Source: Actinomycetes bacterium (lineage in GTDB: Bacteria > Actinomycetota > Actinomycetes > Actinomycetales > Cellulomonadaceae). From it: DNA of 35,502 nucleotides. The notes under the pieces were generated by a model. The model was not told where the DNA came from and did not search any database. It saw nothing but the letters and a program-made list of their open reading frames with translations. Below are positions 1 through 6,697 of this stretch, piece by piece. How positions within the stretch are numbered: position 1 is the first letter of the stretch; every line of letters starts with the position of its first letter. The stretch covers positions 1-35,502 of the forward strand of contig JAEYXM010000175.1 of the NCBI GenBank assembly GCA_023428465.1, written 5' to 3'. The translations under genes were made by a program, and so were the position numbers.

Positions 1-48
1 GGGGGGGGGGGGGGGGGGGGCCCCCCCCCCCCCGGGGGGGGGGGCCCC
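1..48. repeat. G/C homopolymer block (G20-C13-G11-C4)
   Basis: The window opens with 20 G, 13 C, 11 G and 4 C in succession. The C13 tract can pair with either flanking G tract, giving an extremely stable stem. It may be a natural G/C hairpin terminating the upstream unit, a slippage-prone tract, or a sequencing or assembly artefact. It lies about 40 bases upstream of the probable leuA leader promoter. Confidence 0.85.
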
Positions 49-87
49 AGGCCGGGGAGGGTCGGGGGCCCCACCGCTGTCTGGGGC

Positions 88-93
88 TACAGT
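88..93 (+). promoter_or_regulatory. -10 box of leuA leader transcript
   Basis: TACAGT matches the actinobacterial TAnnnT -10 consensus. It ends six bases before the GTG of the leader peptide at 100, so transcription probably begins on that GTG and the leader peptide is leaderless. I see no convincing -35 element. Confidence 0.5.
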
Positions 94-99
94 GGCCCC

Positions 100-144
100 G
101 TGCGTGTGACGTTCCTGCTCCTTCGTCGCCGCGGCGAGGTCTGA
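100..144 (+). CDS. leuL: leuA leader peptide (14 aa, Leu-Leu-Leu-Arg-Arg-Arg)
   Basis: A 14-codon reading frame starts with GTG 100 and ends with TGA 142-144, upstream of leuA. It reads M-R-V-T-F-L-L-L-R-R-R-G-E-V. Three consecutive, differently spelled leucine codons (CTG CTC CTT, 115-123) are followed by three arginine codons. Leucine-codon leader peptides before leuA are an established attenuation device in Actinobacteria. No Shine-Dalgarno sequence precedes it, but a -10 hexamer lies at the distance expected for a leaderless message. The identification rests on position and codon content. The symbol follows enterobacterial usage and implies no homology. Confidence 0.6.
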   Translation: MRVTFLLLRRRGEV

Positions 145-205
145 CAGACCGGTCTCTCGTCGCGGTGGTCGGTGCGCCGGTCGAGCCGACGGAGACGACG
201 AAGGG
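120..205 (+). promoter_or_regulatory. Putative leucine-responsive attenuator in leuA leader
   Basis: CCTTCGTCG at 120-128, inside the Leu/Arg codons of the leader peptide, is perfectly complementary to CGACGAAGG at 196-204. The latter contains most of the leuA Shine-Dalgarno (AAGGG, 201-205). Competing partners exist: GACCGG 147-152 with CCGGTC 177-182, and TCGTCG 157-162 with CGACGA 196-201. A ribosome stalled on the leucine codons would cover 120-128 and could release the ribosome-binding site. The pairing is visible in the sequence; the mechanism is inferred. Confidence 0.45.
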
Positions 206-213
206 AAAGCCCG

Positions 214-2013
214 ATGAACGACGCACAGACCACCTCGACCGCGCCCGCCCCCGGTGAGGCCGCGCGCCCGCCGTACGAGGTGCGGACCGCGCAGCAGCCG
301 TCCGCCCTGCGCGTGCACAAGTACCGCCCGTACCACGAGCAGCTCACGGTCGACCTGCCCGACCGCACGTGGCCCGACCGGCGCATGACGAGCGCCCCCC
401 GCTGGTGCGCAGTCGACCTGCGTGACGGCAACCAGGCGCTCATCGAGCCGATGAACCCGGAGCGGAAGCTGCGGATGTTCGAGCTGCTCGTCGACATGGG
501 CTTCAAGGAGATCGAGGTCGGCTTCCCGTCCGCGTCGCAGACGGACTTCGACTTCGTGCGCATGCTGATCGAGGGCGACCGGATCCCCGACGACGTGGTG
601 ATCCAGGTGCTCACGCAGTCCCGCGAGCACCTCATCGAGCGCACGTACGAGGCCATCGCCGGCGCCAAGCAGGCGATCGTGCACCTGTACAACTCGACAT
701 CGGTGCTGCAGCGCGAGGTCGTGTTCCGCGCGGACCAGGCACGGATCATCGACATTGCCGTGAGCGGCGCACTCCTGTGCCGCAAGTACGAGGAGCTGAT
801 CCCGGGCACCGAGGTCCGCTACGAGTACTCGCCCGAGTCGTTCACGGGCACGGAGCTGGAGTACGCGGTACAGGTCTGCAACGCGGTCATCGACGTGTTC
901 GAGCCGACGCCGGACCGCAAGGTCATCATCAACCTCCCGGCGACGGTCGAGATGGCGACGCCGAATGTGTACGCCGACTCGATCGAGTGGATGTCGCGGC
1001 ACCTGAACCAGCGGGAGAACGTGGTCCTCTCGCTGCACCCGCACAACGATCGCGGCACCGCGGTCGCCGCCGCTGAGCTGGGCTACCTCGCCGGCGCGGA
1101 CCGCATCGAGGGCTGCCTGTTCGGCAACGGCGAGCGCACGGGCAACGTCTGCCTCGTCACGCTGGGCATGAACCTGGCGAGCCAGGGCATCGACCCGCAG
1201 ATCGACTTCTCCGACATCGACCGGGTCCGCCGCACCGTCGAGTACTGCACGCAGCTGCCGGTGCACGAGCGGCACCCGTACGGCGGTGACCTGGTCTTCA
1301 CGGCCTTCTCCGGCTCGCACCAGGACGCGATCAAGAAGGGCTTCGAGTCGATGACCGCCCGGGCCGCCGAGGCGGGAGTCAGCGTCGACGACCTGGTCTG
1401 GGCGGTGCCGTACCTGCCCATCGACCCCCGTGACGTCGGGCGCACGTACGAGGCCGTCATCCGCGTGAACTCCCAGTCCGGCAAGGGCGGCATGGCCTAC
1501 CTGATGAAGGCCGAGCACCACCTGGACCTGCCCCGCCGGCTCCAGATCGAGTTCTCCCGGGTCGTCCAGCAGCAGACGGACGCGATGGGCACCGAGGTCA
1601 CCGCGGACGACCTGTGGCGTTTCTTCACCGACGAGTACCTGCCTTCGACGCCGGAGTCAGGCCTCGAGCCCTGGGGTCGGTTCGCGCTGCGCAGCACCCG
1701 TCTCGTGTCGGGCGAGGACGGCCCGGTGCACCTGCTCGCCGACATCGTCGACCGCGGTGAGCAGGTGACGGTCGAGGGCGAGGGCAACGGGCCCATCGCC
1801 GCCCTGGTGAGCGCGCTGGCCACGCGCGCTCAGCAGGTCGAGGTCCTCGACTATGCCGAGCACGCACTCTCCACCGGTGAGGACGCCGTGGCGGCGGCCT
1901 ACGTCGAGTGCCTCGTGGGCGACGACGTCCTGTGGGGCGTCGGCATCGACCCGTCGATCACGACCGCCTCGTTCAAGGCGATCATCTCGGCGGTCAACCG
2001 CGCCCAGCGCTGA
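214..2013 (+). CDS. leuA: 2-isopropylmalate synthase
   Basis: LeuA condenses acetyl-CoA with 2-oxoisovalerate to 2-isopropylmalate, the committed step of leucine synthesis in the cytosol. The 599-residue product has the length of the long actinobacterial LeuA. A TIM-barrel catalytic domain carries the metal and substrate motif DLRDGNQAL near residues 68-76, the metal-binding HPHNDRG at 275-281, and the GNGERTGN motif. A C-terminal LeuA regulatory domain (about 470-599) is expected to bind leucine for feedback inhibition. ATG 214 is chosen because AAGGG at 201-205 precedes it by eight bases; an upstream in-frame GTG at 172 would add an arginine-rich extension with no ribosome-binding site. The gene sits behind a leucine-codon leader peptide, so leucine-dependent attenuation is likely. 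Confidence 0.96.
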   Translation: MNDAQTTSTAPAPGEAARPPYEVRTAQQPSALRVHKYRPYHEQLTVDLPDRTWPDRRMTSAPRWCAVDLRDGNQALIEPMNPERKLRMFELLVDMGFKEIEVGFPSASQTDFDFVRMLIEGDRIPDDVVIQVLTQSREHLIERTYEAIAGAKQAIVHLYNSTSVLQREVVFRADQARIIDIAVSGALLCRKYEELIPGTEVRYEYSPESFTGTELEYAVQVCNAVIDVFEPTPDRKVIINLPATVEMATPNVYADSIEWMSRHLNQRENVVLSLHPHNDRGTAVAAAELGYLAGADRIEGCLFGNGERTGNVCLVTLGMNLASQGIDPQIDFSDIDRVRRTVEYCTQLPVHERHPYGGDLVFTAFSGSHQDAIKKGFESMTARAAEAGVSVDDLVWAVPYLPIDPRDVGRTYEAVIRVNSQSGKGGMAYLMKAEHHLDLPRRLQIEFSRVVQQQTDAMGTEVTADDLWRFFTDEYLPSTPESGLEPWGRFALRSTRLVSGEDGPVHLLADIVDRGEQVTVEGEGNGPIAALVSALATRAQQVEVLDYAEHALSTGEDAVAAAYVECLVGDDVLWGVGIDPSITTASFKAIISAVNRAQR

Positions 2014-2046
2014 CACCCAGGGGGGCTCGCGCGCGCCCTCTGGGTG
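2014..2046. terminator. Hairpin between convergent leuA and rsgA
   Basis: CACCCAG 2014-2020 pairs with CTGGGTG 2040-2046, with further G/C pairing inside the stem. It begins directly after the leuA stop, and rsgA ends at 2078 on the other strand, so it may serve both. There is no strong T tract, as is usual in high-GC actinobacteria. Confidence 0.65.
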
Positions 2047-2077
2047 CACGGGACGACCGGAGGCGCCGCCGGCGTGG

Positions 2078-3202
2078 TCAGGTCTTCTTGTGCGGCCGGC
2101 GCCGGTACTCCCGGGTCCGCGCCTTCCACACCTGCGTCATCTCCGCGCGGAGCCGCGCGTCGGTGCGGGCCGCGTGGTGGCGTTCCTCGCGCAGCAGGGT
2201 GCGGTAGGACTCGAGCCGCCGTGCGGTCAGGCGCCCGTCCTCGAGCGCTGCGAGCACGGCGCACCCGGGCTCGGTGACGTGCGCGCAGTCGGCGAACCGG
2301 CACTGTTCGGCGAGCTCGGCCACCTCGGTGAAGACCTCCTGTGCGGCTTGCGTCCCGGCGAGCCCGACCGTGCGCAGGCCGGGTGTGTCGAGCACGGCAC
2401 CGCCGTCCGGCGCGAGGTGGAGCTCGCGGGTCACTGTCGTGTGGCGGCCCTTGCCGTCGGCGCGCAGGGCGTTCGTCCGCATGGTCGCCTCGCCCACGAG
2501 TGCGTTCAGGAGCGTGGACTTGCCCACGCCGGACGCGCCGAGGAGTGCGACGGTCGCGCCGCCGGCGAGACGCTCCCGCAGGTGCTCCAGGCCCGTCCCG
2601 GTCGTGGCGGACGTGGCCAGGACGGCGACACCCGGTGCGAGAGCGGCGACGTCGGCCGTGACCCGGTCGGGCTCGGGCACGAGGTCTGCCTTGGTGAGCA
2701 CCACGAGCGGGTCGGCCCCGGACGCCCACGCGAGAGCGAGGAGGCGCTCGATGCGCCCGGCGTCGGGATCGGGCGCCATGCCTTCGACGACGGCGACGAC
2801 GTCGGCGTTGGCGGCGAGCACCTGCCCGTGGGAGGACCGGTCGACCTGCGCGCGGACGACGGCGCTACGGCGCGGCAGGACACGTTCGACAACCAGGTGG
2901 TCCGCGCGTGCGTCGAGGAGCACCCAGTCGCCGGTCACGGCGGTGTGGGACGGGTCCGACCGCCACGACCTGCGCAAGGCGGTGGAGGGGACGGCGTCGC
3001 GCACCGCGAGACCGTCGCCGACGGCGACGACGACGTCCAGGTGGTCACGGTCGGCGCGGCTCACGCGACCGACGGCGAGGTCGTGCGGGTCAGCCCCGAC
3101 GTGGGCGGCGTCGGGCCCCGTGAGGTCGGAGTCGGCGGGGACGTGTGCCAGGGCGGCCGCCCAGGCGTCGTCCCAGCCGAGGCGTGCGAGAGGAGAGGTC
3201 AA
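2078..3202 (-). CDS. rsgA: Ribosome small subunit-dependent GTPase A
   Basis: RsgA (YjeQ/EngC) is a circularly permuted GTPase that checks late 30S subunit maturation. The 374-residue product has an N-terminal OB-like region, then the G motifs in permuted order: TKAD (G4) at 170-173, SATTGTG near 198-204, P-loop GASGVGKST (G1) at 222-230, and DTPG (G3) at 272-275. A zinc-binding C-terminal domain follows with Cys301, Cys306, His308 and Cys314. The start is a TTG at 3202; no better in-frame ATG or GTG is nearby, and AAGGGA lies about nine bases upstream. A short ORF with a strong Shine-Dalgarno sits upstream in the same direction. The gene converges with leuA and diverges from recO. Confidence 0.93.
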   Translation of the reverse strand: MTSPLARLGWDDAWAAALAHVPADSDLTGPDAAHVGADPHDLAVGRVSRADRDHLDVVVAVGDGLAVRDAVPSTALRRSWRSDPSHTAVTGDWVLLDARADHLVVERVLPRRSAVVRAQVDRSSHGQVLAANADVVAVVEGMAPDPDAGRIERLLALAWASGADPLVVLTKADLVPEPDRVTADVAALAPGVAVLATSATTGTGLEHLRERLAGGATVALLGASGVGKSTLLNALVGEATMRTNALRADGKGRHTTVTRELHLAPDGGAVLDTPGLRTVGLAGTQAAQEVFTEVAELAEQCRFADCAHVTEPGCAVLAALEDGRLTARRLESYRTLLREERHHAARTDARLRAEMTQVWKARTREYRRRPHKKT

Positions 3203-3235
3203 CGGAGGTTCCCTTGAACGGGACCGGCGCCCCCG

Positions 3236-3289
3236 TCAGGGGAGCCGGGCGTGGGTGGTGGACGGCGCGGTGCAGCACTGGACCGTCAT
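3236..3289 (-). CDS. Small upstream ORF (17 aa) before rsgA, possible leader peptide
   Basis: On the minus strand an ATG at 3289 is preceded by GAGGAGG at eight-base spacing, a much better ribosome-binding site than that of rsgA. The frame reads MTVQCCTAPSTTHARLP and stops at 3236-3238, 33 bases before the rsgA TTG. The two adjacent cysteines and the position suggest a leader peptide or uORF. An imperfect hairpin (GGTCCC...GGGAACC on the minus strand, within 3206-3224) includes the AAGGGA of rsgA. Codon content alone cannot show that it is translated, and I know no named family for it. Confidence 0.35.
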   Translation of the reverse strand: MTVQCCTAPSTTHARLP

Positions 3290-3341
3290 GGCCGTCACCT
3301 CCTCACGTCTGGTCCGCCCGGCATCGCCGTGCGGCAGAGCC

Positions 3342-3347
3342 AGGGTA
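3342..3347 (-). promoter_or_regulatory. Putative -10 box of rsgA transcript
   Basis: TACCCT on the minus strand matches TAnnnT. A start 6-7 bases downstream would give a leader of about 45 bases before the small upstream ORF. I see no clear -35. Confidence 0.3.
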
Positions 3348-3418
3348 GGAGCCTGGTCCCGCCACGGTCACGCCCTTTTCCTCCGGGGCGCCGCGGCGGG
3401 CGTGTGGGGCCCATGGGG

Positions 3419-3424
3419 GAGAAT
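3419..3424 (+). promoter_or_regulatory. -10 box of recO, leaderless
   Basis: GAGAAT ends seven bases before the GTG at 3432, so the transcript probably begins at the start codon. A G-rich Shine-Dalgarno-like run overlaps it, so a short leader cannot be excluded. Confidence 0.4.
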
Positions 3425-3431
3425 GGGCAGG

Positions 3432-4163
3432 GTGAGCCTGTACCGCGACGAGGCGATCGTCCTGCGCACCCAGAAGCTGGGCGAGGCCGACCGCATCATC
3501 ACGCTGCTCACCCGTGAGCACGGCAAGGTGCGGGCGGTCGGCAAGGGTGTGCGCAAGACGTCCTCGCGGTTCGGCTCCCGGCTGGAGCCGTTCATGGTGG
3601 TCGACGCGCAGCTGTACACGGGCCGCAGCCTCGACATCGTCACGCAGGTCGAGACGCTGGGGCCGTACGCCCGCGAGATCTGCGCCGACTACGCCCTCTA
3701 CACAGCGGGGACCGCCATGCTGGAGACTGCCGAGCGGCTCGTGGACGCCGAGCAGGAGCCCGCCGTCCAGCAGTACCTGCTCCTGACGGGAGCCGTGCGG
3801 GCGCTCGCGGAGCGGGCGCACGACGCCGGCCTGGTGCTCGACGCGTACCTGCTCCGGGCTCTCGCGGTGGCGGGCTGGGCGCCGTCGTTCCGGGACTGTG
3901 CCCGCTGTGGCGCGCCCGGACCGCACCGCGCCTTCGCGGTGGCGTCGGGTGGCGCGGTCTGCGCGGCCTGCCGCCCGCCGGGTGCGGCCTCGCCGGCACC
4001 GGAGACGTTCGGGCTGCTCGCGGCGCTGCTGAGCGGTGACTGGCAGACGGCGGACGCGAGCGACCCGCGTCACCGCAGGGAGGGCAACGGGCTCGTGGCG
4101 GCGTTCCTGCAGTTCCACCTGGAGCGCGGGCTGCGCTCCCTGCCGATGGTCGAGCGCGCCTGA
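3432..4163 (+). CDS. recO: DNA repair protein RecO
   Basis: RecO acts in RecFOR recombination repair, annealing strands and helping RecR load RecA on SSB-coated DNA. The 243-residue protein begins MSLYRDEAIVLRTQKLGEAD, the typical N-terminal OB-fold sequence of actinobacterial RecO, followed by a helical domain. The zinc site is visible as Cys156, Cys159, Cys177 and Cys180. GTG 3432 is preferred over the in-frame ATG 3423 because it gives the family N-terminus and has a -10 hexamer seven bases upstream. The stop overlaps the uppS start by one base (TGATG), so the two genes are co-transcribed and probably translationally coupled. recO-uppS adjacency is common in Actinobacteria. Confidence 0.94.
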   Translation: MSLYRDEAIVLRTQKLGEADRIITLLTREHGKVRAVGKGVRKTSSRFGSRLEPFMVVDAQLYTGRSLDIVTQVETLGPYAREICADYALYTAGTAMLETAERLVDAEQEPAVQQYLLLTGAVRALAERAHDAGLVLDAYLLRALAVAGWAPSFRDCARCGAPGPHRAFAVASGGAVCAACRPPGAASPAPETFGLLAALLSGDWQTADASDPRHRREGNGLVAAFLQFHLERGLRSLPMVERA

Positions 4164-4975
4164 TGGCGGGCCGTCGACCGGCGAAGGTCACGCCCCACCT
4201 CGTCGTGCCGCCGCCGCCGCATCCCTCGGGCGAGCGGCCCCCGGCACTGCCGCGCGAGCTGGTGCCCCGGCACGTGGCGATCGTCATGGACGGCAACGGG
4301 CGCTGGGCGAACGAGCGGGGCCTGCCCCGGACTGCGGGTCACGCGGCGGGGGAGGCTGCGCTCCTGGACGTCGTCGCGGGCGCGATCGAGGTGGGTGTCA
4401 CGCACGTGTCCGCCTACGCGTTCTCGACGGAGAACTGGAAGCGCTCGCCGGAGGAGGTGCGCTTCCTCATGGGGTTCAACCGTGACGTGCTGCGGCGCCG
4501 GCGGGACACCATGCACGACTGGGGGGTGCGTGTCCGCTGGGCCGGGCGGCGGCCGCGCTTGTGGCGGTCGGTCATCACCGAGCTGGAGACGGCCGAGGAG
4601 CTCACCCGGCACAACACCGTCTGCACGCTGACGATGTGCGTGAACTACGGCGGGCGGGCGGAGGTCGCCGACGCCGCGCGCGCCATCGCGCGGGAGGTCG
4701 CGGCGGGGCGGCTCGACCCGGAGCGCGTCGACGAGCGCACCGTGGCCCGTCACCTCGACGAGCCGGACCTGCCCGACGTCGACCTGTTCCTGCGCACGTC
4801 GGGGGAGCAGCGGACGTCGAACTTCATGATCTGGCAGGCGGCGTACGCGGAGCTGGTCTTCCTGGACGAGTACTGGCCCGACGTCGACCGCCGGCACCTG
4901 TGGCGCGCCGTCGACACGTACGCACGCCGGGACCGGCGCTACGGCGGGGCCGTGGACCGCTCCGCCGGGTCCTGA
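4163..4975 (+). CDS. uppS: Isoprenyl transferase (cis-prenyl diphosphate synthase)
   Basis: This enzyme elongates an allylic diphosphate with isopentenyl diphosphate in cis, producing the polyprenyl carrier for peptidoglycan and arabinogalactan-type precursors. The 270-residue protein has the hallmark HVAIVMDGNGRWA (about 37-49, catalytic Asp43), then FSTENWKRS, and the C-terminal LFLRTSGEQRTSNFM with the diphosphate-binding arginine. A proline-rich N-terminal extension of about 30 residues precedes the fold. It overlaps recO by one base. Product chain length cannot be read from the sequence, so undecaprenyl versus decaprenyl specificity is open. Confidence 0.94.
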   Translation: MAGRRPAKVTPHLVVPPPPHPSGERPPALPRELVPRHVAIVMDGNGRWANERGLPRTAGHAAGEAALLDVVAGAIEVGVTHVSAYAFSTENWKRSPEEVRFLMGFNRDVLRRRRDTMHDWGVRVRWAGRRPRLWRSVITELETAEELTRHNTVCTLTMCVNYGGRAEVADAARAIAREVAAGRLDPERVDERTVARHLDEPDLPDVDLFLRTSGEQRTSNFMIWQAAYAELVFLDEYWPDVDRRHLWRAVDTYARRDRRYGGAVDRSAGS

Positions 4976-5028
4976 GGCGCCGGGGCGCGACCCGTACGAC
5001 CGACGACGGGGTTGTCGTACCCGGCGGC

Positions 5029-5034
5029 TAACGT
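5029..5034 (+). promoter_or_regulatory. -10 box of VOC gene, leaderless
   Basis: TAACGT (TAnnnT) ends seven bases before ATG 5042, placing the transcription start on the start codon. There is no Shine-Dalgarno in the interval. Confidence 0.5.
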
Positions 5035-5041
5035 CGTCGTC

Positions 5042-5392
5042 ATGATGCGTATCGAGATGGTGACGATCGACTGCAGGGACCCGCGCGCGCTGGGCGAGTG
5101 GTGGGCGCGTCAGCTGGGCGGGCAGGTCGCCGAGGGCTTCGAGGGCGACGACTTCGTCGTGGCCAGGGTCGACGGCAGCGGCCTTCAGGTCGGCTTCCAG
5201 CGGGTGGCCGAGCCGACGCCGGGCAAGAACCGCCTGCACCTGGACCTGGCAGCCCCGAACCGCGAGCTCGAGGTGGAGCGCCTACGCGCCGAGGGTGCGC
5301 TCGAGGTGGCGCGGCACGAGGAGTCGGGGTTCGCCTGGGTCGTCCTGTCCGACCCCGAGGGCAACCAGTTCTGCGTGTCCCAGGCCCACTGA
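5042..5392 (+). CDS. VOC-superfamily (glyoxalase-like) protein
   Basis: A 116-residue protein with a single vicinal-oxygen-chelate module pair. It begins MMRIEMVTIDCRDPRALGEW, a pattern seen in the glyoxalase-like VOC proteins common in Actinobacteria. The later segment KNRLHLDLAAPN gives the usual H-x-D strand, and the C-terminal SDPEGNQFCV gives the usual glutamate-bearing strand. The reaction is unknown; relatives include glyoxalases, dioxygenases, resistance proteins and many uncharacterised proteins. ATG 5042 is chosen because a -10 hexamer lies seven bases upstream; ATG 5045 is the alternative. It is probably monocistronic and converges with the MOSC gene 18 bases downstream. Confidence 0.85.
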   Translation: MMRIEMVTIDCRDPRALGEWWARQLGGQVAEGFEGDDFVVARVDGSGLQVGFQRVAEPTPGKNRLHLDLAAPNRELEVERLRAEGALEVARHEESGFAWVVLSDPEGNQFCVSQAH

Positions 5393-5393
5393 C

Positions 5394-5411
5394 GCAGCCG
5401 CAGCGGGCGCT
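5394..5411. repeat. 18-bp direct repeat, copy 1
   Basis: An 18-base sequence beginning GCAGCCGCAG and ending GGGCGCT lies at the 3' edge of the MOSC gene. It recurs exactly at 6137-6154 in the same orientation just beyond the gene's 5' end. Confidence 0.85.
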
Positions 5412-6118
5412 CAGGCAACGACGACGGGATCTCCGGCACGCACGACCCCGGGGACCAGGACGTCAGCCATGACCCCGAGGTGCAGGGAACGGTCCGCCAG
5501 CGCGCGCAGGACGCGCGCGTCGGCGGGCAGCCCGGGCTGCGCCGAGTTCACCATCACGCAGCGCTGCATGGGTGCCGTCAGGCGCAGGACGACCCCGCCC
5601 ACCGTGAGAGTCCGCCCGAGCCAGTCGTCCTCGGGCCACGCGCCGGGCGTCCCGTCGTGCCGGTCGAGGTCCACGACGAGGTTCGCCCGGAACCGGCGCG
5701 GGTCCGGGCGAGCGCCGAGCCGCGCTCCGAGCGAGGTCAGCGCCGCAGTCGTGATCACGTGCACGGGGGCGTCGTCGTGGTGCGGCACGTCGCCCTCCGT
5801 GCGCACGGACAGCTCCTGACCGGCCGCGCGGCTCAGCGCGGTACCCAGGCCTGGGGAGTCGGCCCTCCACCGGCGGCCGTCGGGCGCAGTGACATGGGGG
5901 ACGTCGTCGGCCATGGCCGCCGACCACTCCAGGAGCCCGTCGACGCGCCGGAAGCGACGGGTCGTCTTGCCGGAGCCGATCCTGCCCTCGGCGGTGTAGA
6001 CCGCCCATGCCCGGTCGTGCTCGAGGCCCCTCGGCGTCACGGTCGCCTTCTCGACCGGCTCCCCACCGAGCGACTTCACGGGGTAGCGAGTGAGCGAGGC
6101 GAGCTTGCCGGAGTGCAC
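5411..6118 (-). CDS. MOSC domain-containing protein
   Basis: MOSC proteins are relatives of the molybdenum cofactor sulfurase C-terminal domain and of mARC and YcbX reductases, which carry or handle sulfur-ligated Moco. The 235-residue product starts with the MOSC_N beta-barrel sequence (LTRYPVKSLGGEPVEKATV, about 8-26). The MOSC core includes RFRANLVVDL and the conserved-cysteine segment APMQRCVMVN. The C-terminus (GVMADVLVPGVVRAGDPV) is typical. The GTG start at 6118 has TAGCCT six bases upstream, so the message is probably leaderless. No other Moco gene is nearby, so the substrate is unknown. An identical 18-bp repeat sits at each side of the gene. Confidence 0.88.
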   Translation of the reverse strand: MHSGKLASLTRYPVKSLGGEPVEKATVTPRGLEHDRAWAVYTAEGRIGSGKTTRRFRRVDGLLEWSAAMADDVPHVTAPDGRRWRADSPGLGTALSRAAGQELSVRTEGDVPHHDDAPVHVITTAALTSLGARLGARPDPRRFRANLVVDLDRHDGTPGAWPEDDWLGRTLTVGGVVLRLTAPMQRCVMVNSAQPGLPADARVLRALADRSLHLGVMADVLVPGVVRAGDPVVVA

Positions 6119-6124
6119 CGGCGG

Positions 6125-6130
6125 AGGCTA
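6125..6130 (-). promoter_or_regulatory. -10 box of MOSC gene, leaderless
   Basis: TAGCCT on the minus strand (AGGCTA on plus) ends six bases before the GTG at 6118. There is no Shine-Dalgarno, so a leaderless transcript is likely. Confidence 0.5.
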
Positions 6131-6136
6131 GCAGCC

Positions 6137-6154
6137 GCAGCCGCAGCGGGCGCT
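6137..6154. repeat. 18-bp direct repeat, copy 2
   Basis: This is the exact second copy of the 5394-5411 sequence, between the MOSC start and the end of the VTT-like gene. Its surroundings are GC-rich and partly repetitive (GCAGCC units), so slippage is one possible origin. Confidence 0.85.
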
Positions 6155-6163
6155 GCCGCCGCG

Positions 6164-6697
6164 CTACGGCTGGCTCGGCGCGTCTCCGGCGTCGTGCGCG
6201 CGGTGGGCCAGCGCGTCGACGGCGTCCACCTGATCGCGTCGGCGGCGTAGCGCACCACCGGCGACCACCACGAGCGCGCCGCAGGCGAGGAGTGCCACCG
6301 CGAGGAGCCATGGCGATCGGTCGGCGAGCTCGCGCGCGCCGGCCAGGGCGGCGAGCCCGCCGCCGCCCCACAGTGCCGCCCACACGAGGCAGCCGGGGAT
6401 CGACCAGAGCGTGAAGCGCAGCCAGCCCACGCGCAGGACGCCCACCCCGAGCAGCACGGCCGACTGGAAGCCGATGGTCAGGAACGCCACCGGGACGAGC
6501 GGCATGCCCCAGCGCTCGACGGCACGCGTGGCGCGGAGCACGCGCGGGGACTCGGCGCGTTCCCGCCAGCGGGAGCGCAGGGCGCCTGCCGCGGCGCCGC
6601 GGCCCAGCCAGAAGAGGGCCTGGGACCGCCCGACCGCTCCGGCGAGGAAGAACAGGTAGACCCCGAGCACGGGCCAGCCCGCCATCCAGTCGGGCAT
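6164..6697 (-). CDS. DedA/VTT-like small membrane protein
   Basis: A 177-residue protein with about four hydrophobic segments (near 8-30, 65-90, 93-118 and 127-150) and a charged tail. The segments AGAVGRSQALFWLGRGAAAG and ERWGMPLVPVAFLTIG resemble the re-entrant G-x-R and amphipathic motifs of the DedA/VTT family of lipid scramblases and transporters. The protein is shorter than canonical DedA (about 200 residues), so the assignment is tentative. Its ATG at 6697 shares one base with the zur TGA, making it the last gene of the znuACB-zur operon. That context suggests a membrane role co-expressed under zinc limitation. The stop is TAG at 6164-6166. Confidence 0.6.
   Translation of the reverse strand: MPDWMAGWPVLGVYLFFLAGAVGRSQALFWLGRGAAAGALRSRWRERAESPRVLRATRAVERWGMPLVPVAFLTIGFQSAVLLGVGVLRVGWLRFTLWSIPGCLVWAALWGGGGLAALAGARELADRSPWLLAVALLACGALVVVAGGALRRRRDQVDAVDALAHRAHDAGDAPSQP

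Noticed and set aside
87..809. Long open frame on the minus strand opposite leuA
   Set aside because: Arg/Ser/Thr-rich antisense shadow typical of high-GC DNA; leuA is unequivocal on the plus strand.
1853..3217. 454-codon plus-strand frame across the leuA end and rsgA
   Set aside because: Low-complexity Gly/Arg-rich shadow lying opposite well-conserved rsgA.
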